Positions 9,001 to 15,948 of a stretch of DNA of 26,555 nt are shown here, one piece after another. The notes under the pieces were generated by a model that did not search any database, was not told where the DNA came from, and worked only from the letters and a program-made list of their open reading frames with translations. Made by a program: the position numbers and the translations under genes. This DNA is from Lentisphaeria bacterium (GTDB taxonomy: Bacteria > Verrucomicrobiota > Lentisphaeria > Victivallales > Victivallaceae). Within the stretch, counting starts at the first letter, position 1; each line of letters begins with the position of its first letter. The stretch is taken from assembly GCA_900768505.1 (NCBI GenBank), contig CAAGED010000039.1, positions 1 to 26,555 on the forward strand. Direction: 5' to 3'.

Positions 9001-9952
9001 TGATGCCGGTAATTTGGTCAAGGTTCATCATTCTATTCCATCTGACATTGTCGGCGGCAGTCGGGTTTCGGCCTACGCGGGAGGTAAAAATAATAATTTG
9101 AAGTGTTCCGGCTCGCTGATTTGGCCGGAAAACAAGGTGTTGCCGGAATTTGTGGAGTTGCCGGGCGAAAGTGGACGCAATGCTTTCGTTGCCTTGTGTG
9201 ACGAAATTGAGAGTGTCGGAGTTGAGTTTTTTTTGAAAGACGGGGAGGCCCGCGAGCAGCACCGGCGTGGTGTAAGCCGTTTGTTTATTTTGCAACAGGG
9301 GGAATTGCAGCGGTATTTGAAACGGGAGAGTAAGTTTGACCGGCAGTTGGTTTTATCCTGGTTTTTAGAGGATCATTCCAAACGTTATTTGGATGACTGC
9401 GTGCTGCATGCGGTGTCGGCGGCATTAGGAGATTGCTGGCAAATCCGCTCCGGGTTTGATTTTAATCTGGCCATTGAACGGGGACGTAATCATGCGGCGG
9501 AGGAGTTGTATAAATTAAAAACGCAGTTGGAGAGTTTTTATGAGAGTTACGAGAAGATCCGTATTTTGCTCAATAAGGTCAAGGAACGTTCCAGCGGTTC
9601 AGCCGAATCAATCCGGGCTCAGTTGAAATTTTTATTCCGGGTGGGATTCATCAGTATTCCCGATTTGCTGGAGCGCTATCCCAGATATTTGAAAGGGTTG
9701 TTGCTGCGTGCCGAGCGGGCGGCCTGCAATCCGGCGAAGGATTTGGAGAAATATGAGAGTATTTCGGAATATGTGGAAAAATTTTATTTGGCGGCTGGCA
9801 GTGTGGCGGATTTAGGATTGAGCCGGGAGCTGGTGGAGTTTTACAAATTATTGGCGGAGGTTCAGCTCAACACTTTTTCGCCGGAAATCCGTACGCTGGA
9901 AAAATGTTCAGCGGCAAAATTGGCGGCGGCATGGGACGATTTGCGTTTTTGA
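6050..9952 (+). CDS. hrpA: ATP-dependent RNA helicase HrpA (DEAH family)
   Basis: This is a cytoplasmic DEAH-box helicase that, in bacteria where it has been studied, acts on mRNA and on stalled or collided ribosomes. Motif I GSTGSGKST is at residues 106-114, DEAH at 203-206, SAT at 235-237, and motif VI QRRGRCGR at 399-406, preceded by VAETSLTIPNITYVIDSG. After the two RecA-like domains come the HA2 helical region (about 480-570), an OB-like domain (about 640-720) and a long HrpA-specific C-terminal region (DUF3418-like, about 760-1290). The total of 1300 aa matches full-length HrpA of enterobacteria, so it is neither truncated nor the shorter HrpB. It starts 2 nt after the permease stop with no clear ribosome site and may be translationally coupled. 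Nothing in the sequence ties it functionally to the transporter. Confidence 0.96.
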   Translation: MSDDCESELVAAWREKLNTVDDMKFRQAMQSRLDKLVKRRGNGDPVDRMWLRIEQDYDNFLKQRGGRLAEYAALLKREYPAHLPLVGELENIKNTIKAHQVVIVCGSTGSGKSTQLPKILLDCGYGCRGRIGCTQPRRIAAVAMARRVAHECGGEANNLVSSQVRFDDRSSESTVIKFMTDGILLAETRNDPDLRQYDALIIDEAHERSLNIDFILGYLRLLLERRKDLKVIISSATLDAENFAVFFPDSGIITVEGRSFEVEDYFMPPLDDEDLSGNVGRAVDFIRDFDNSGDILVFLPGEREIRDAADLLTGRRLERCEILPLYGRLSMGEQQRVFANSSGGNRRIVLATNVAETSLTIPNITYVIDSGLARISRYNPRTQVQELQIEQISQASAKQRRGRCGRIREGICIHLYSEDDLSRSRDYTEPEIRRTSLAGVILQMAILRLPEIQHFPFIDPPQSMLIREGIRTLTEIGALNGKGQVTAAGRKIAALPLDPHLGKMICESERLKVLPEVMVLTSYLSIQDPRERPSDAKQAADQAHKRFYDEKSDFMGIINLWNFIQQERANGLSNNGIRKLCIKNFLNYKRISEWRNFVCDLAEYAGEYNWDLPPEIGVLSDTPYDQLHKAILSGVPRNFAMYDKENQIYIGGGNRKFNIFYNSSLYKTKSKPEWIMFFALIETSKVFSRLNAVIKVDFVSEVAPHLCKSVYDNVAWDESSGFVYARERKTCCGLLVCSGRRVHYGEIDPAAAKLIFIEEALLSGAFRSKNPAWKRCSKVIEELRRLEIKTRRPETILDLDALRERFNEILPPEVCSSRALEKFLQKNGDKLQFNPEDIMQAQYHKLRPEDYPDKVEFGGHWFEIRYYFDPGEELDGACIVAAQDEIALLPAWALEYPPLGLLAEKVELLLKSLPKSERIKCNPITPSAEEFVEAIREKLIFSGQSLLDALIEYLQEFKSVDIHYRDFDVERLPGYLKGKLLEVDDAGNLVKVHHSIPSDIVGGSRVSAYAGGKNNNLKCSGSLIWPENKVLPEFVELPGESGRNAFVALCDEIESVGVEFFLKDGEAREQHRRGVSRLFILQQGELQRYLKRESKFDRQLVLSWFLEDHSKRYLDDCVLHAVSAALGDCWQIRSGFDFNLAIERGRNHAAEELYKLKTQLESFYESYEKIRILLNKVKERSSGSAESIRAQLKFLFRVGFISIPDLLERYPRYLKGLLLRAERAACNPAKDLEKYESISEYVEKFYLAAGSVADLGLSRELVEFYKLLAEVQLNTFSPEIRTLEKCSAAKLAAAWDDLRF

Positions 9953-10027
9953 AATTGTTTCCCGTAATATGTTGTTATTAATTTGACACCACATTGGGAA
10001 AAAAATCAAATTTAGCGATCAGCCCGA

Positions 10028-11029
10028 TTAATTTTGCCTTTTTAAACCATGTTTCCAGCGTGTCCAGGGCATAAGCGTACAACGCAAACCCAATTTGTGG
10101 GGGAGGGGAACATCAGCATCCGTAATTGGCAACTGCTCCGACTGATAAATTGCTTTTAAGCGTTGTTGCAGTATATTTCTGAAAAAAGTCATTTTTTCAA
10201 TGGTCGCACGACGAATTTTTTCCGGCTCCGGCGGATGGGCGGCAAGCTGTGAAACCGCGGCGGCAATTTTTTCCGGCGTTGGCTCATTTACTGTTATAAC
10301 CGCAAAATCCGGAAATAAGTAATCCCGGCCGCCGATATTCGGTGTGTTGACAACTCCTCTGCCGCACAATAAATACTCCGCACTTACGAACATTGCCCCC
10401 TCTTCCCGGGAGAGGCAGAGTCCGCATTTTGCCTGAGCTACATATTTGGGAACTGCCGAACTGGAAATTTTTCTTAAATATTTGGCCTGACTGAGTTTGT
10501 TTAAGGTGTCTTGGGCGTAGTTTGTTTCGTAATCATGCCAATCGCCCACCAGAAGCAGGGATTTTATTTTTTCAGTCAGAAAGTGCCGCTTGAACGGGGT
10601 GATTCTCGCAATGTAAATAGCATCGTAAACTGGCGTTGTTCCGGAAATAATCCGGTATTTGTTTTCATTGATAAAAGCGTTTTGATGACAGAGAAATGCC
10701 CTGACGCCCAGGGAGCGGAAAATATCCGTCTCACGGGGGGAATTAGTCATAATTTCAATCTGAAAATTGGGCGAACTTTTTTTCAGATTGTTGATTGCCT
10801 CATAAAGCGGTCGATAAAGTTTTTCGGTTTCATGCTGCCACCCTAACTGCAGAAAGATATGCACAACCCGCTCCCGTGGCAGTGCTGCGACAAATAAATC
10901 GATATTTTGCGTAAAATCCCGGTCGTAGGCAAATACAATATATGGTTTGCGGCTGAGCACGTAACAAGGCAGATAACCGTGATTTATTTTTTTGCTAATA
11001 AATTGACGCAATTTCAGTAAGATACTCAT
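10028..11029 (-). CDS. GT-B fold glycosyltransferase (GT4-like)
   Basis: This is a cytoplasmic glycosyltransferase of 333 aa, likely using a nucleotide-sugar donor. The N-terminal half diverges strongly from classical GT4 enzymes. The C-terminal half carries the usual marks: YIARITPFKRHFL (139-151), the strand KSLLLVGDW, and the E(x7)E donor-site motif from E210 to E218 in EEGAMFVSAE, followed by CGRGVVNTPNIGGRDYL. Sugar specificity cannot be read. It is the last gene of the - strand group, 91 nt beyond the lipoprotein gene, so it may be read through from the operon or have its own promoter near the palindrome at 11058-11080. ATG 11029 has no good ribosome site. Its 3' end converges on hrpA across 75 nt. 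Confidence 0.85.
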   Translation of the reverse strand: MSILLKLRQFISKKINHGYLPCYVLSRKPYIVFAYDRDFTQNIDLFVAALPRERVVHIFLQLGWQHETEKLYRPLYEAINNLKKSSPNFQIEIMTNSPRETDIFRSLGVRAFLCHQNAFINENKYRIISGTTPVYDAIYIARITPFKRHFLTEKIKSLLLVGDWHDYETNYAQDTLNKLSQAKYLRKISSSAVPKYVAQAKCGLCLSREEGAMFVSAEYLLCGRGVVNTPNIGGRDYLFPDFAVITVNEPTPEKIAAAVSQLAAHPPEPEKIRRATIEKMTFFRNILQQRLKAIYQSEQLPITDADVPLPHKLGLRCTLMPWTRWKHGLKRQN

Positions 11030-11057
11030 GGTGACGCTTTTGATCTTTTATTGTGCA

Positions 11058-11080
11058 CTTCAGTTGTAATTAATTACTGA
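11058..11080. promoter_or_regulatory. Imperfect palindrome upstream of the GT-B gene
   Basis: TTCAG at 11058-11062 and CTGAA at 11076-11080 flank the self-complementary core TAATTAATTA (11066-11075) with a small asymmetry (TTG on one side). The element ends 28 nt before the ATG at 11029, on the upstream side. It could be an operator or a weak hairpin; its function is unknown. Confidence 0.3.
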
Positions 11081-11120
11081 ATCCGTGATTAAGCGCGCTG
11101 AAAAGCGCATAAATTTATTT

Positions 11121-11852
11121 TTATTTGGTTGATTTTTCCGGTTGACTTGTAATAATCGACTGCCCCTCCGGGGTGTTGGCAGGCATTTTTAAATCAATAC
11201 TGCCGGGAGGTAAATTTTCCCCCGGCATTGAACCGGTATTGGGCTTGGCGGATGAGGAAGCCGGCGTGGTTACACCTGGCGCAGCGGCATTCGCCTGAAT
11301 TGCATCGCCGTCAATTTCTTCCTTGCCCTTGTTGACGGCAGCAACCGGAGTTGCCGGAATCGTATCATCGGGTGCGGCAGTTTTGTTAACCGCCGGAGCG
11401 GGAACTGCGGAACTTGAACCGGGAAGTGGGGTTTTTTCCGCATTGTCAAGCGTATTCGCAGTTGGCTGAGGGGGTAACGGCTCCAGCATGAAGCTGAAAT
11501 TATTTTCGTCCAATTCCCAGGCTCCATCGGAACAAAGTCCGAATATCGGGAAGATCAGCAGTGAACTCCACGCATCAATTTTGCCGGTATCGCTGAGGTG
11601 GTAGCTTACAGCATAATATTTGGTTTTATATCCTTCCCGGTAGAGGGTTATAAAAAGCTCCTCGCCGTTGTCGACTTCAATTACCTGGGGCGAAAAATTG
11701 TTGTAGTTGGTACCATTTATAATTATTCTGGCATCTTCCGGCTGACTGGAAATAGTGATCAGCTGGGTCTTTTTGTTGAAAAACGAGCAACCGCACAATG
11801 TGGAAATACCCAATGCAGCAACACTTATGGAGGCGATTAATTTGGTTTTCAT
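11121..11852 (-). CDS. PEGA-domain lipoprotein
   Basis: This is an exported lipoprotein of 243 aa. The signal MKTKLIASISVAALGISTLCGC has a basic start, a hydrophobic core and a lipobox LCGC, with the lipidated cysteine predicted at residue 22 (the -2 Cys is unusual). A PEGA-like beta domain follows (about 29-75), with ITISSQPEDARIIINGT and LFITLYREGYKTKYY. A WSSLLIFPIFGLCSDGAWEL segment comes next, and the last 100 or so residues are rich in Pro, Ala, Thr and Ser, a flexible tail. PEGA domains are thought to bind surface structures. ATG 11852 was chosen because AAGGAG (- strand, 11861-11866) lies 8 nt upstream and the signal peptide begins there. It follows the membrane-protein gene by 5 nt, so it belongs to the glycan operon. 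Confidence 0.85.
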   Translation of the reverse strand: MKTKLIASISVAALGISTLCGCSFFNKKTQLITISSQPEDARIIINGTNYNNFSPQVIEVDNGEELFITLYREGYKTKYYAVSYHLSDTGKIDAWSSLLIFPIFGLCSDGAWELDENNFSFMLEPLPPQPTANTLDNAEKTPLPGSSSAVPAPAVNKTAAPDDTIPATPVAAVNKGKEEIDGDAIQANAAAPGVTTPASSSAKPNTGSMPGENLPPGSIDLKMPANTPEGQSIITSQPEKSTK

Positions 11853-11857
11853 ATATT

Positions 11858-13588
11858 CTACTCCTTGATTTGTTTGTTTAAAATCCAGACATAGCCGCCC
11901 GTCGATAAAAGCGTGACGATCGTAAGCAAAAGCGAACAATACTGCAATTTGGTGGTGCGGAAATATACCTCAACCGTGGCGGATTTTACATTGTCCGGCA
12001 AGGTTACAGTAACTAATTTATTTTTTAAATCCAAAGGCAGTGGTTCAGCCGGTGACTTATCGGTAATCAGCAAAGCCCGGTAGCCGTAGTAGGGGGTAAT
12101 CGGCAATTGAATTTTCCCCCGGCCGCGAATTGCTTCAAGACGAAACTTATATGTTCCGTATTTTGCCGGAATGATTTGATATTCCGCCTGCAAATCGCCG
12201 GTGAATTTCAAAATTTTTTCCTGCCCCGCCAGTTGTGGCAATTTTACGCCCTGGGGCAGATAATGCAACCCGCTAATTGCGCAATCCTGAAGTTTTTCAT
12301 TAGTCAGCTCATGAATGATATTATGTTGGTAAATTCTGGCCGCGTAGAAATAGGCCACATTGAAAAACCAGGCAAAACCGCAGAAGCAAATCAATATAAA
12401 AAACCAGTAACGCTCCCGCTCAAAAATTTTTCCGGTCAGTTTTTGCAATATCAAACCACCGGCGACTGCACCAAAAAGCGTTGCCGGCAGGTAAAAACGC
12501 CAGGGAAATTGAATTGACGCGAGAACCCGCATCATTCCTTCGTAGGGAAGAAAATTGGTGGCGGCAAGTAGACAAACAACGGCACAAATCATGGCGATGT
12601 CCCGGAAGACTTCCCGGTTTTCGCCATCGGATTTGAAGCGAAGCCGCTGTAAAAATACAATCACAAAAATTATCCCGATCCCCGGAGGAATCCAATAATC
12701 CAGCTTCATGTAGGGTATTTCCAGAAACACCCGGGGCAGCGGCACCATTCGTTCCGCCAGCGGAGAGGCCATGGTTTGACCGGTCAGGTTGAATTGCAGA
12801 TGATAAAGCTGTTCAAATAATGGAACAATGGCAAAGGCGGACATACCGATGCAAAATATTCCAGCCAATACGATATAACCAACCCGGCGCAAATCTCCCA
12901 ACAGACGGCGGAAATTAAAAATCAGTAGCAGCGTGACAATTATGGTGAATAAAATAAAACTTATGCTGTGCGCGTAAAAAATTCCGGCAAAGCCCGCCGC
13001 CAGCGGCATAAAGCGTCTCGGATCATCAAAAAGCACCCGGTAAACTCCCAGTATTATCCAAGGCGCAAAGAGAAAGGCGGTGATTTCGCCCATGGCCGCC
13101 CGGGTGATTAAGTCCACGGCGTAGTAACTGCTCCAAACGTAGAGTGCAGTGCCGGCAAATGCGGCAAATTCACTCCGGCCGCTGATTTGGAGCAGAACAT
13201 AATAGGTGGAAAGCGCCGTTCCCAATGCCCAGAGCAACAGAAAAATTTTGTAGGCGTTGATTAATGAAATTCCGGCGTTGACCAGGAGCGCCGCCGGATA
13301 AAGAAATATATCCGAGTAAAAAAGCCCTGGTCCGTAACCCATTCCGTTTACTGCCTTGTAGTTTATCCAGGGGGAAGCGCCGTTTTTCAGCGCCTCCGCC
13401 AACGCCGAGAGTCTGGAGAGGTGGAAACCCAGATCGTGTCCGTCCGGAATCCCCGGCAACAGCAGCGGCGCCAATCCCAGCAACACCATCGCAATAATCA
13501 GTGTCAGGTAGAAATTCGATGGCCGCATGGTGGCGTAGAGTGATTGCCAGCAGTTGGCAAAAGGCGTTATAAGGTCAATTTTCTTCAT
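11858..13588 (-). CDS. Polytopic membrane protein, YfhO/GT-C-like
   Basis: This 576-aa inner-membrane protein has ten or more hydrophobic segments from residue 27 to about 430 and a C-terminal region of about 130 residues that is probably extracytoplasmic, with a final membrane helix (LLLTIVTLLSTGGYVWIL). The first loop holds acidic and histidine residues in PDGHDLGFHLSRL (D49, D52, H56), placed like the catalytic loop of GT-C glycosyltransferases and YfhO-like proteins that use lipid-phosphate sugars. The neighbouring GT2 is of the type that makes such donors, which supports a transferase role, but catalysis is inferred. It starts 14 nt inside the end of the GT2 gene (translational coupling), and its 3' end nearly touches the lipoprotein start. 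Confidence 0.8.
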   Translation of the reverse strand: MKKIDLITPFANCWQSLYATMRPSNFYLTLIIAMVLLGLAPLLLPGIPDGHDLGFHLSRLSALAEALKNGASPWINYKAVNGMGYGPGLFYSDIFLYPAALLVNAGISLINAYKIFLLLWALGTALSTYYVLLQISGRSEFAAFAGTALYVWSSYYAVDLITRAAMGEITAFLFAPWIILGVYRVLFDDPRRFMPLAAGFAGIFYAHSISFILFTIIVTLLLIFNFRRLLGDLRRVGYIVLAGIFCIGMSAFAIVPLFEQLYHLQFNLTGQTMASPLAERMVPLPRVFLEIPYMKLDYWIPPGIGIIFVIVFLQRLRFKSDGENREVFRDIAMICAVVCLLAATNFLPYEGMMRVLASIQFPWRFYLPATLFGAVAGGLILQKLTGKIFERERYWFFILICFCGFAWFFNVAYFYAARIYQHNIIHELTNEKLQDCAISGLHYLPQGVKLPQLAGQEKILKFTGDLQAEYQIIPAKYGTYKFRLEAIRGRGKIQLPITPYYGYRALLITDKSPAEPLPLDLKNKLVTVTLPDNVKSATVEVYFRTTKLQYCSLLLTIVTLLSTGGYVWILNKQIKE

Positions 13589-14603
13589 TCTCTTCTCCAG
13601 TCAATTTTTCTTCGATATTGAAGCGTGGACGCCGTTTGACCTCCATGTAGGTTTTGGCAATATATTCGCCGATGACGCCGATGGCGAGCAGCTGCATGCC
13701 GCTGAACAACAAAACAATAATACTTAATGAGGTCCAACCGGCAACCGTATTGCCGAAAAATTTATCGTAGAGCACCTTCAAAATTAATATGAGCATCCAG
13801 AACAGCGCCACTCCACCCAAAATACTGATCAGCCGGATCGGGCGCACGCTGAATGAGGTAATGCCGTCCCAGGCCAGCAACAGCATTTTTCCCAGCGTGT
13901 AATGGGTGGGGCGGTCAGTGGATTTGCGCTGATAAAGCACAATGGATTGACGGTAGCCCAGCAGCGGAATCAAACCCCGCAAGTAGAGATTTACCTCCTT
14001 GTATTGGGCGAGGGCATCCAGCGCCCGGCGGCTCATCAGTCGGAAGTCTGCATGATTGTAGATGGTTTTCACCCCCAGATGGTGCATAAATTTGTAAAAT
14101 GATTCCGCGGTGAAACGCTTGAGAAACGAATCGCTGCTGCGGTCGGAGCGCACGCCGTAAACGATGTCGCTTCCCCGGTAATACTCGCTCATAAATTCAT
14201 TAATTGCGTCAAGGTCATCCTGCAGATCGGCATCCAGAGAAATTGTCACATCGGCCAGTTGCCGCGCCTCCAGCAAGCCGGCCAGCAGGGCATTCTGGTG
14301 GCCGCGATTGGCGGATAATTTCAGCCCCATAAAGGTTTGCGGTGCTTCCTGATGGAGTTGGGAGATTATCTTCCAGGTTTGGTCTTGGGAACCGTCGTTC
14401 ACCAGCAAAACGGAGCTGTACCGGTCGATTATATTGAGTTCTTTCAATTCAGTCAATTTTTCAGCCATTTTATGCGCCGAATCCCGGAGAATAGACTCCT
14501 CGTTGTAGCATGGCACAACCAGACATAATTTGGCAATTTTGGTTTTTTCCATAAAATCTATCGCTTCCTGGCTTGACTGCTTCACATTTGGAAGCATAAT
14601 CAT
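13575..14603 (-). CDS. Membrane-bound GT2, GtrB/polyprenyl-phosphate sugar synthase-like
   Basis: This enzyme probably transfers a sugar from a nucleotide donor to undecaprenyl phosphate at the cytoplasmic face. A GT-A domain begins LCLVVPCYNEE (27-37), with LLVNDGSQDQT (NDGS 69-72), SANRGHQNALLAGL, the metal-binding DAD at 124-126 in SLDADLQDD, and YGVRSDRSSDSFLKR. Two membrane helices follow (about 258-279 and 293-311), then GEYIAKTYMEVKRRPRF, the usual GtrB/DPM1-type tail. Length (342 aa) fits the family. ATG 14603 lies 4 nt after the upstream stop without a ribosome site; Met18 (14552) with AGGA upstream is an alternative start. The YfhO-like gene overlaps its end by 14 nt, which suggests that donor synthesis and use are coupled. 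No GtrA-type flippase is adjacent. Confidence 0.9.
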   Translation of the reverse strand: MIMLPNVKQSSQEAIDFMEKTKIAKLCLVVPCYNEESILRDSAHKMAEKLTELKELNIIDRYSSVLLVNDGSQDQTWKIISQLHQEAPQTFMGLKLSANRGHQNALLAGLLEARQLADVTISLDADLQDDLDAINEFMSEYYRGSDIVYGVRSDRSSDSFLKRFTAESFYKFMHHLGVKTIYNHADFRLMSRRALDALAQYKEVNLYLRGLIPLLGYRQSIVLYQRKSTDRPTHYTLGKMLLLAWDGITSFSVRPIRLISILGGVALFWMLILILKVLYDKFFGNTVAGWTSLSIIVLLFSGMQLLAIGVIGEYIAKTYMEVKRRPRFNIEEKLTGEENEEN

Positions 14604-14607
14604 TTGT

Positions 14608-15648
14608 TCAGTTCAGTTTTTCCCAAATTTTCAGATACCTGTTTTCGTTGGGCGAATCGGCATTCTTCAGTACATCGACCAGCAACAACAACAATTTCAA
14701 ACGCGGATGCTCGTAAACCGGATTAATCCGGTGCATAACCGGAGCATATTTCAGCGTCAAAATAATATTTTTCAGCGACTGATCCCGATAACCCGGGGTG
14801 AAATGAAGTAATTTTTTCAGACTCTCCTCTACGGATTTGCATTGAATTCCGGTAACTGCCCGGCAAAAAGAGTTCACACATTCCAGATAGAGCCCGATGG
14901 CTTGATTGAGTTGCTCCGGTGAGATCTCCGGAGCGTCGAGTTGGGGAGTGTACTTGAATTTCAATGATTTTTGGTATTCTTCAAGCAGTCTTGGGGGTAA
15001 ATCCGGCTGCATGGCCAAAATGTGCATACGTTCAATTCCGTGCTGCTTGTATTCGCCGTGGGCCAGTAAAATTGCATCGCCGCACCCCAGCATCGCCTTA
15101 TGAATATTCCGGTTGACAAAATTTTGCTCCCGGGGCTTGTTTATTGCACGGCGAGCCAACAGCAGTCCGCTGCCACGGTTCAACAAGAGCCGCGCGCCTT
15201 CCCGCCAAGGCAATTCATCCCAGAAGAGCCGGGGGGCGTGGTCGAGAAAATGTTCATCGCCGTAAATCACCTGATGTCCGGCCAGCAGTTCCTGAATCAT
15301 CAGTGTGTACTTGTTGCGTTCCAGATAATTTGCATTGGGAGCAAGAAAAAAATCGACATCAATATGCAATTTTTGCTCCCATTTTACCGAGAGATGGTGC
15401 AATTGGAGTTTTAAGAGTTCATTGGAGCTGTAGTGTTTGGGAAAAACAAAAAAATCCATATCATTGTAGAGTTTATGATCCGGCGTGACTCCGCCTTCGC
15501 CTCGTCCGTAGCCGCCGCCAAGAACAACTGCCTGCAAATTACTGCTCAATATTGGATCGGCGGCAACATCCCGGGCAATTGCGGCCAGTGAGGTATCGAT
15601 AAGTTGCTCTGCCGCGGGGTCGTTATTGTAGGTGTGTTGTTGACTCAT
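14608..15648 (-). CDS. Nucleotidyltransferase-fold protein of unknown function
   Basis: I do not recognise a named family. The N-terminal region carries the signature of the DNA polymerase beta-type nucleotidyltransferase fold: VVLGGGYGRGEGG (41-53), then NDMDFFVF (62-69; D63 and D65 as the metal pair) and a third acidic site in HIDVDFF (D97/D99). The remaining 250 residues are mainly helical, with an Arg/Leu-rich stretch (LLLNRGSGLLLARRAI) like helical domains that follow such folds. No membrane segment is seen. ATG 15648 was chosen because AAGGA lies 9 nt upstream; a TTG at 15657 would add three residues. It is the first gene of the - strand glycan operon. It could transfer a nucleotide or phospho-group in glycan assembly or act as a regulator. 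Confidence 0.8.
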   Translation of the reverse strand: MSQQHTYNNDPAAEQLIDTSLAAIARDVAADPILSSNLQAVVLGGGYGRGEGGVTPDHKLYNDMDFFVFPKHYSSNELLKLQLHHLSVKWEQKLHIDVDFFLAPNANYLERNKYTLMIQELLAGHQVIYGDEHFLDHAPRLFWDELPWREGARLLLNRGSGLLLARRAINKPREQNFVNRNIHKAMLGCGDAILLAHGEYKQHGIERMHILAMQPDLPPRLLEEYQKSLKFKYTPQLDAPEISPEQLNQAIGLYLECVNSFCRAVTGIQCKSVEESLKKLLHFTPGYRDQSLKNIILTLKYAPVMHRINPVYEHPRLKLLLLLVDVLKNADSPNENRYLKIWEKLN

Positions 15649-15693
15649 TTTTCCCAATCCTTAAAAAGGTTATGCTTTTTCCAGCGATAGTAA

Positions 15694-15721
15694 AAGATAA
15701 TTCAATATTTTGAATTTTCAA
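15694..15721 (-). promoter_or_regulatory. Candidate promoter for the - strand glycan operon
   Basis: On the - strand, TTGAAA (15721-15716; 5 of 6 matches to the -35) and TATCTT (15699-15694; 4 of 6 to the -10) are 16 nt apart. Transcription would begin near 15687 and give a leader of about 39 nt before ATG 15648. Confidence 0.4.
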
Positions 15722-15848
15722 TCGATAATATTTTGTATTTGCCGGACAAATATGAGAAAACGAATATTTTTGTGTAATTATGCTTGAGAAAATCACGCGG
15801 CGATATGATATACAACTTAATGAATACTTCGGATTATTCGCTTTAAAC

Positions 15849-15876
15849 TTGAATCTTTTCTTTGCAATGCTATAAT
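15849..15876 (+). promoter_or_regulatory. Strong candidate promoter for the + strand glycan operon
   Basis: TTGAAT (15849-15854) and a perfect TATAAT (15871-15876) are 16 nt apart. The -10 is preceded by TGC, so it also has an extended -10. The predicted start near 15883 gives a leader of about 66 nt to ATG 15949. It is the best promoter match in the window. Confidence 0.6.
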
Positions 15877-15948
15877 ATTCTGTTAACTGAAAATATTTGG
15901 ATTTATAATATTTTCGTTTTTTTTGACTGAATAAATGCGAGGTAAATC

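Larger units (their letters stand above)
15649..15948. other. Divergent AT-rich intergenic region
   Basis: This 300-bp stretch separates the two glycan operons and contains no convincing gene. It holds one promoter candidate for each direction (see separate entries) and a run of short AT-rich inverted motifs, including TTCAA/TTGAA at 15701-15714. Control of both operons from this region is likely, but no regulator binding site is identifiable. Confidence 0.7.

Noticed and set aside
9983..9988. Perfect TTGACA between hrpA and the convergent glycosyltransferase gene
   Set aside because: No -10 hexamer lies at a suitable distance, and it would drive only antisense transcription.
9958..10001. 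TTTCCC/GGGAAA hairpin as a terminator of the convergent genes
   Set aside because: The stem is six pairs over a loop of more than 30 nt, and no T run follows on either strand.
11853..11939. N-terminal extension of the PEGA lipoprotein
   Set aside because: A strong AAGGAG site and the lipoprotein signal peptide begin at 11852; the extension would hide the signal and lies inside the upstream gene.
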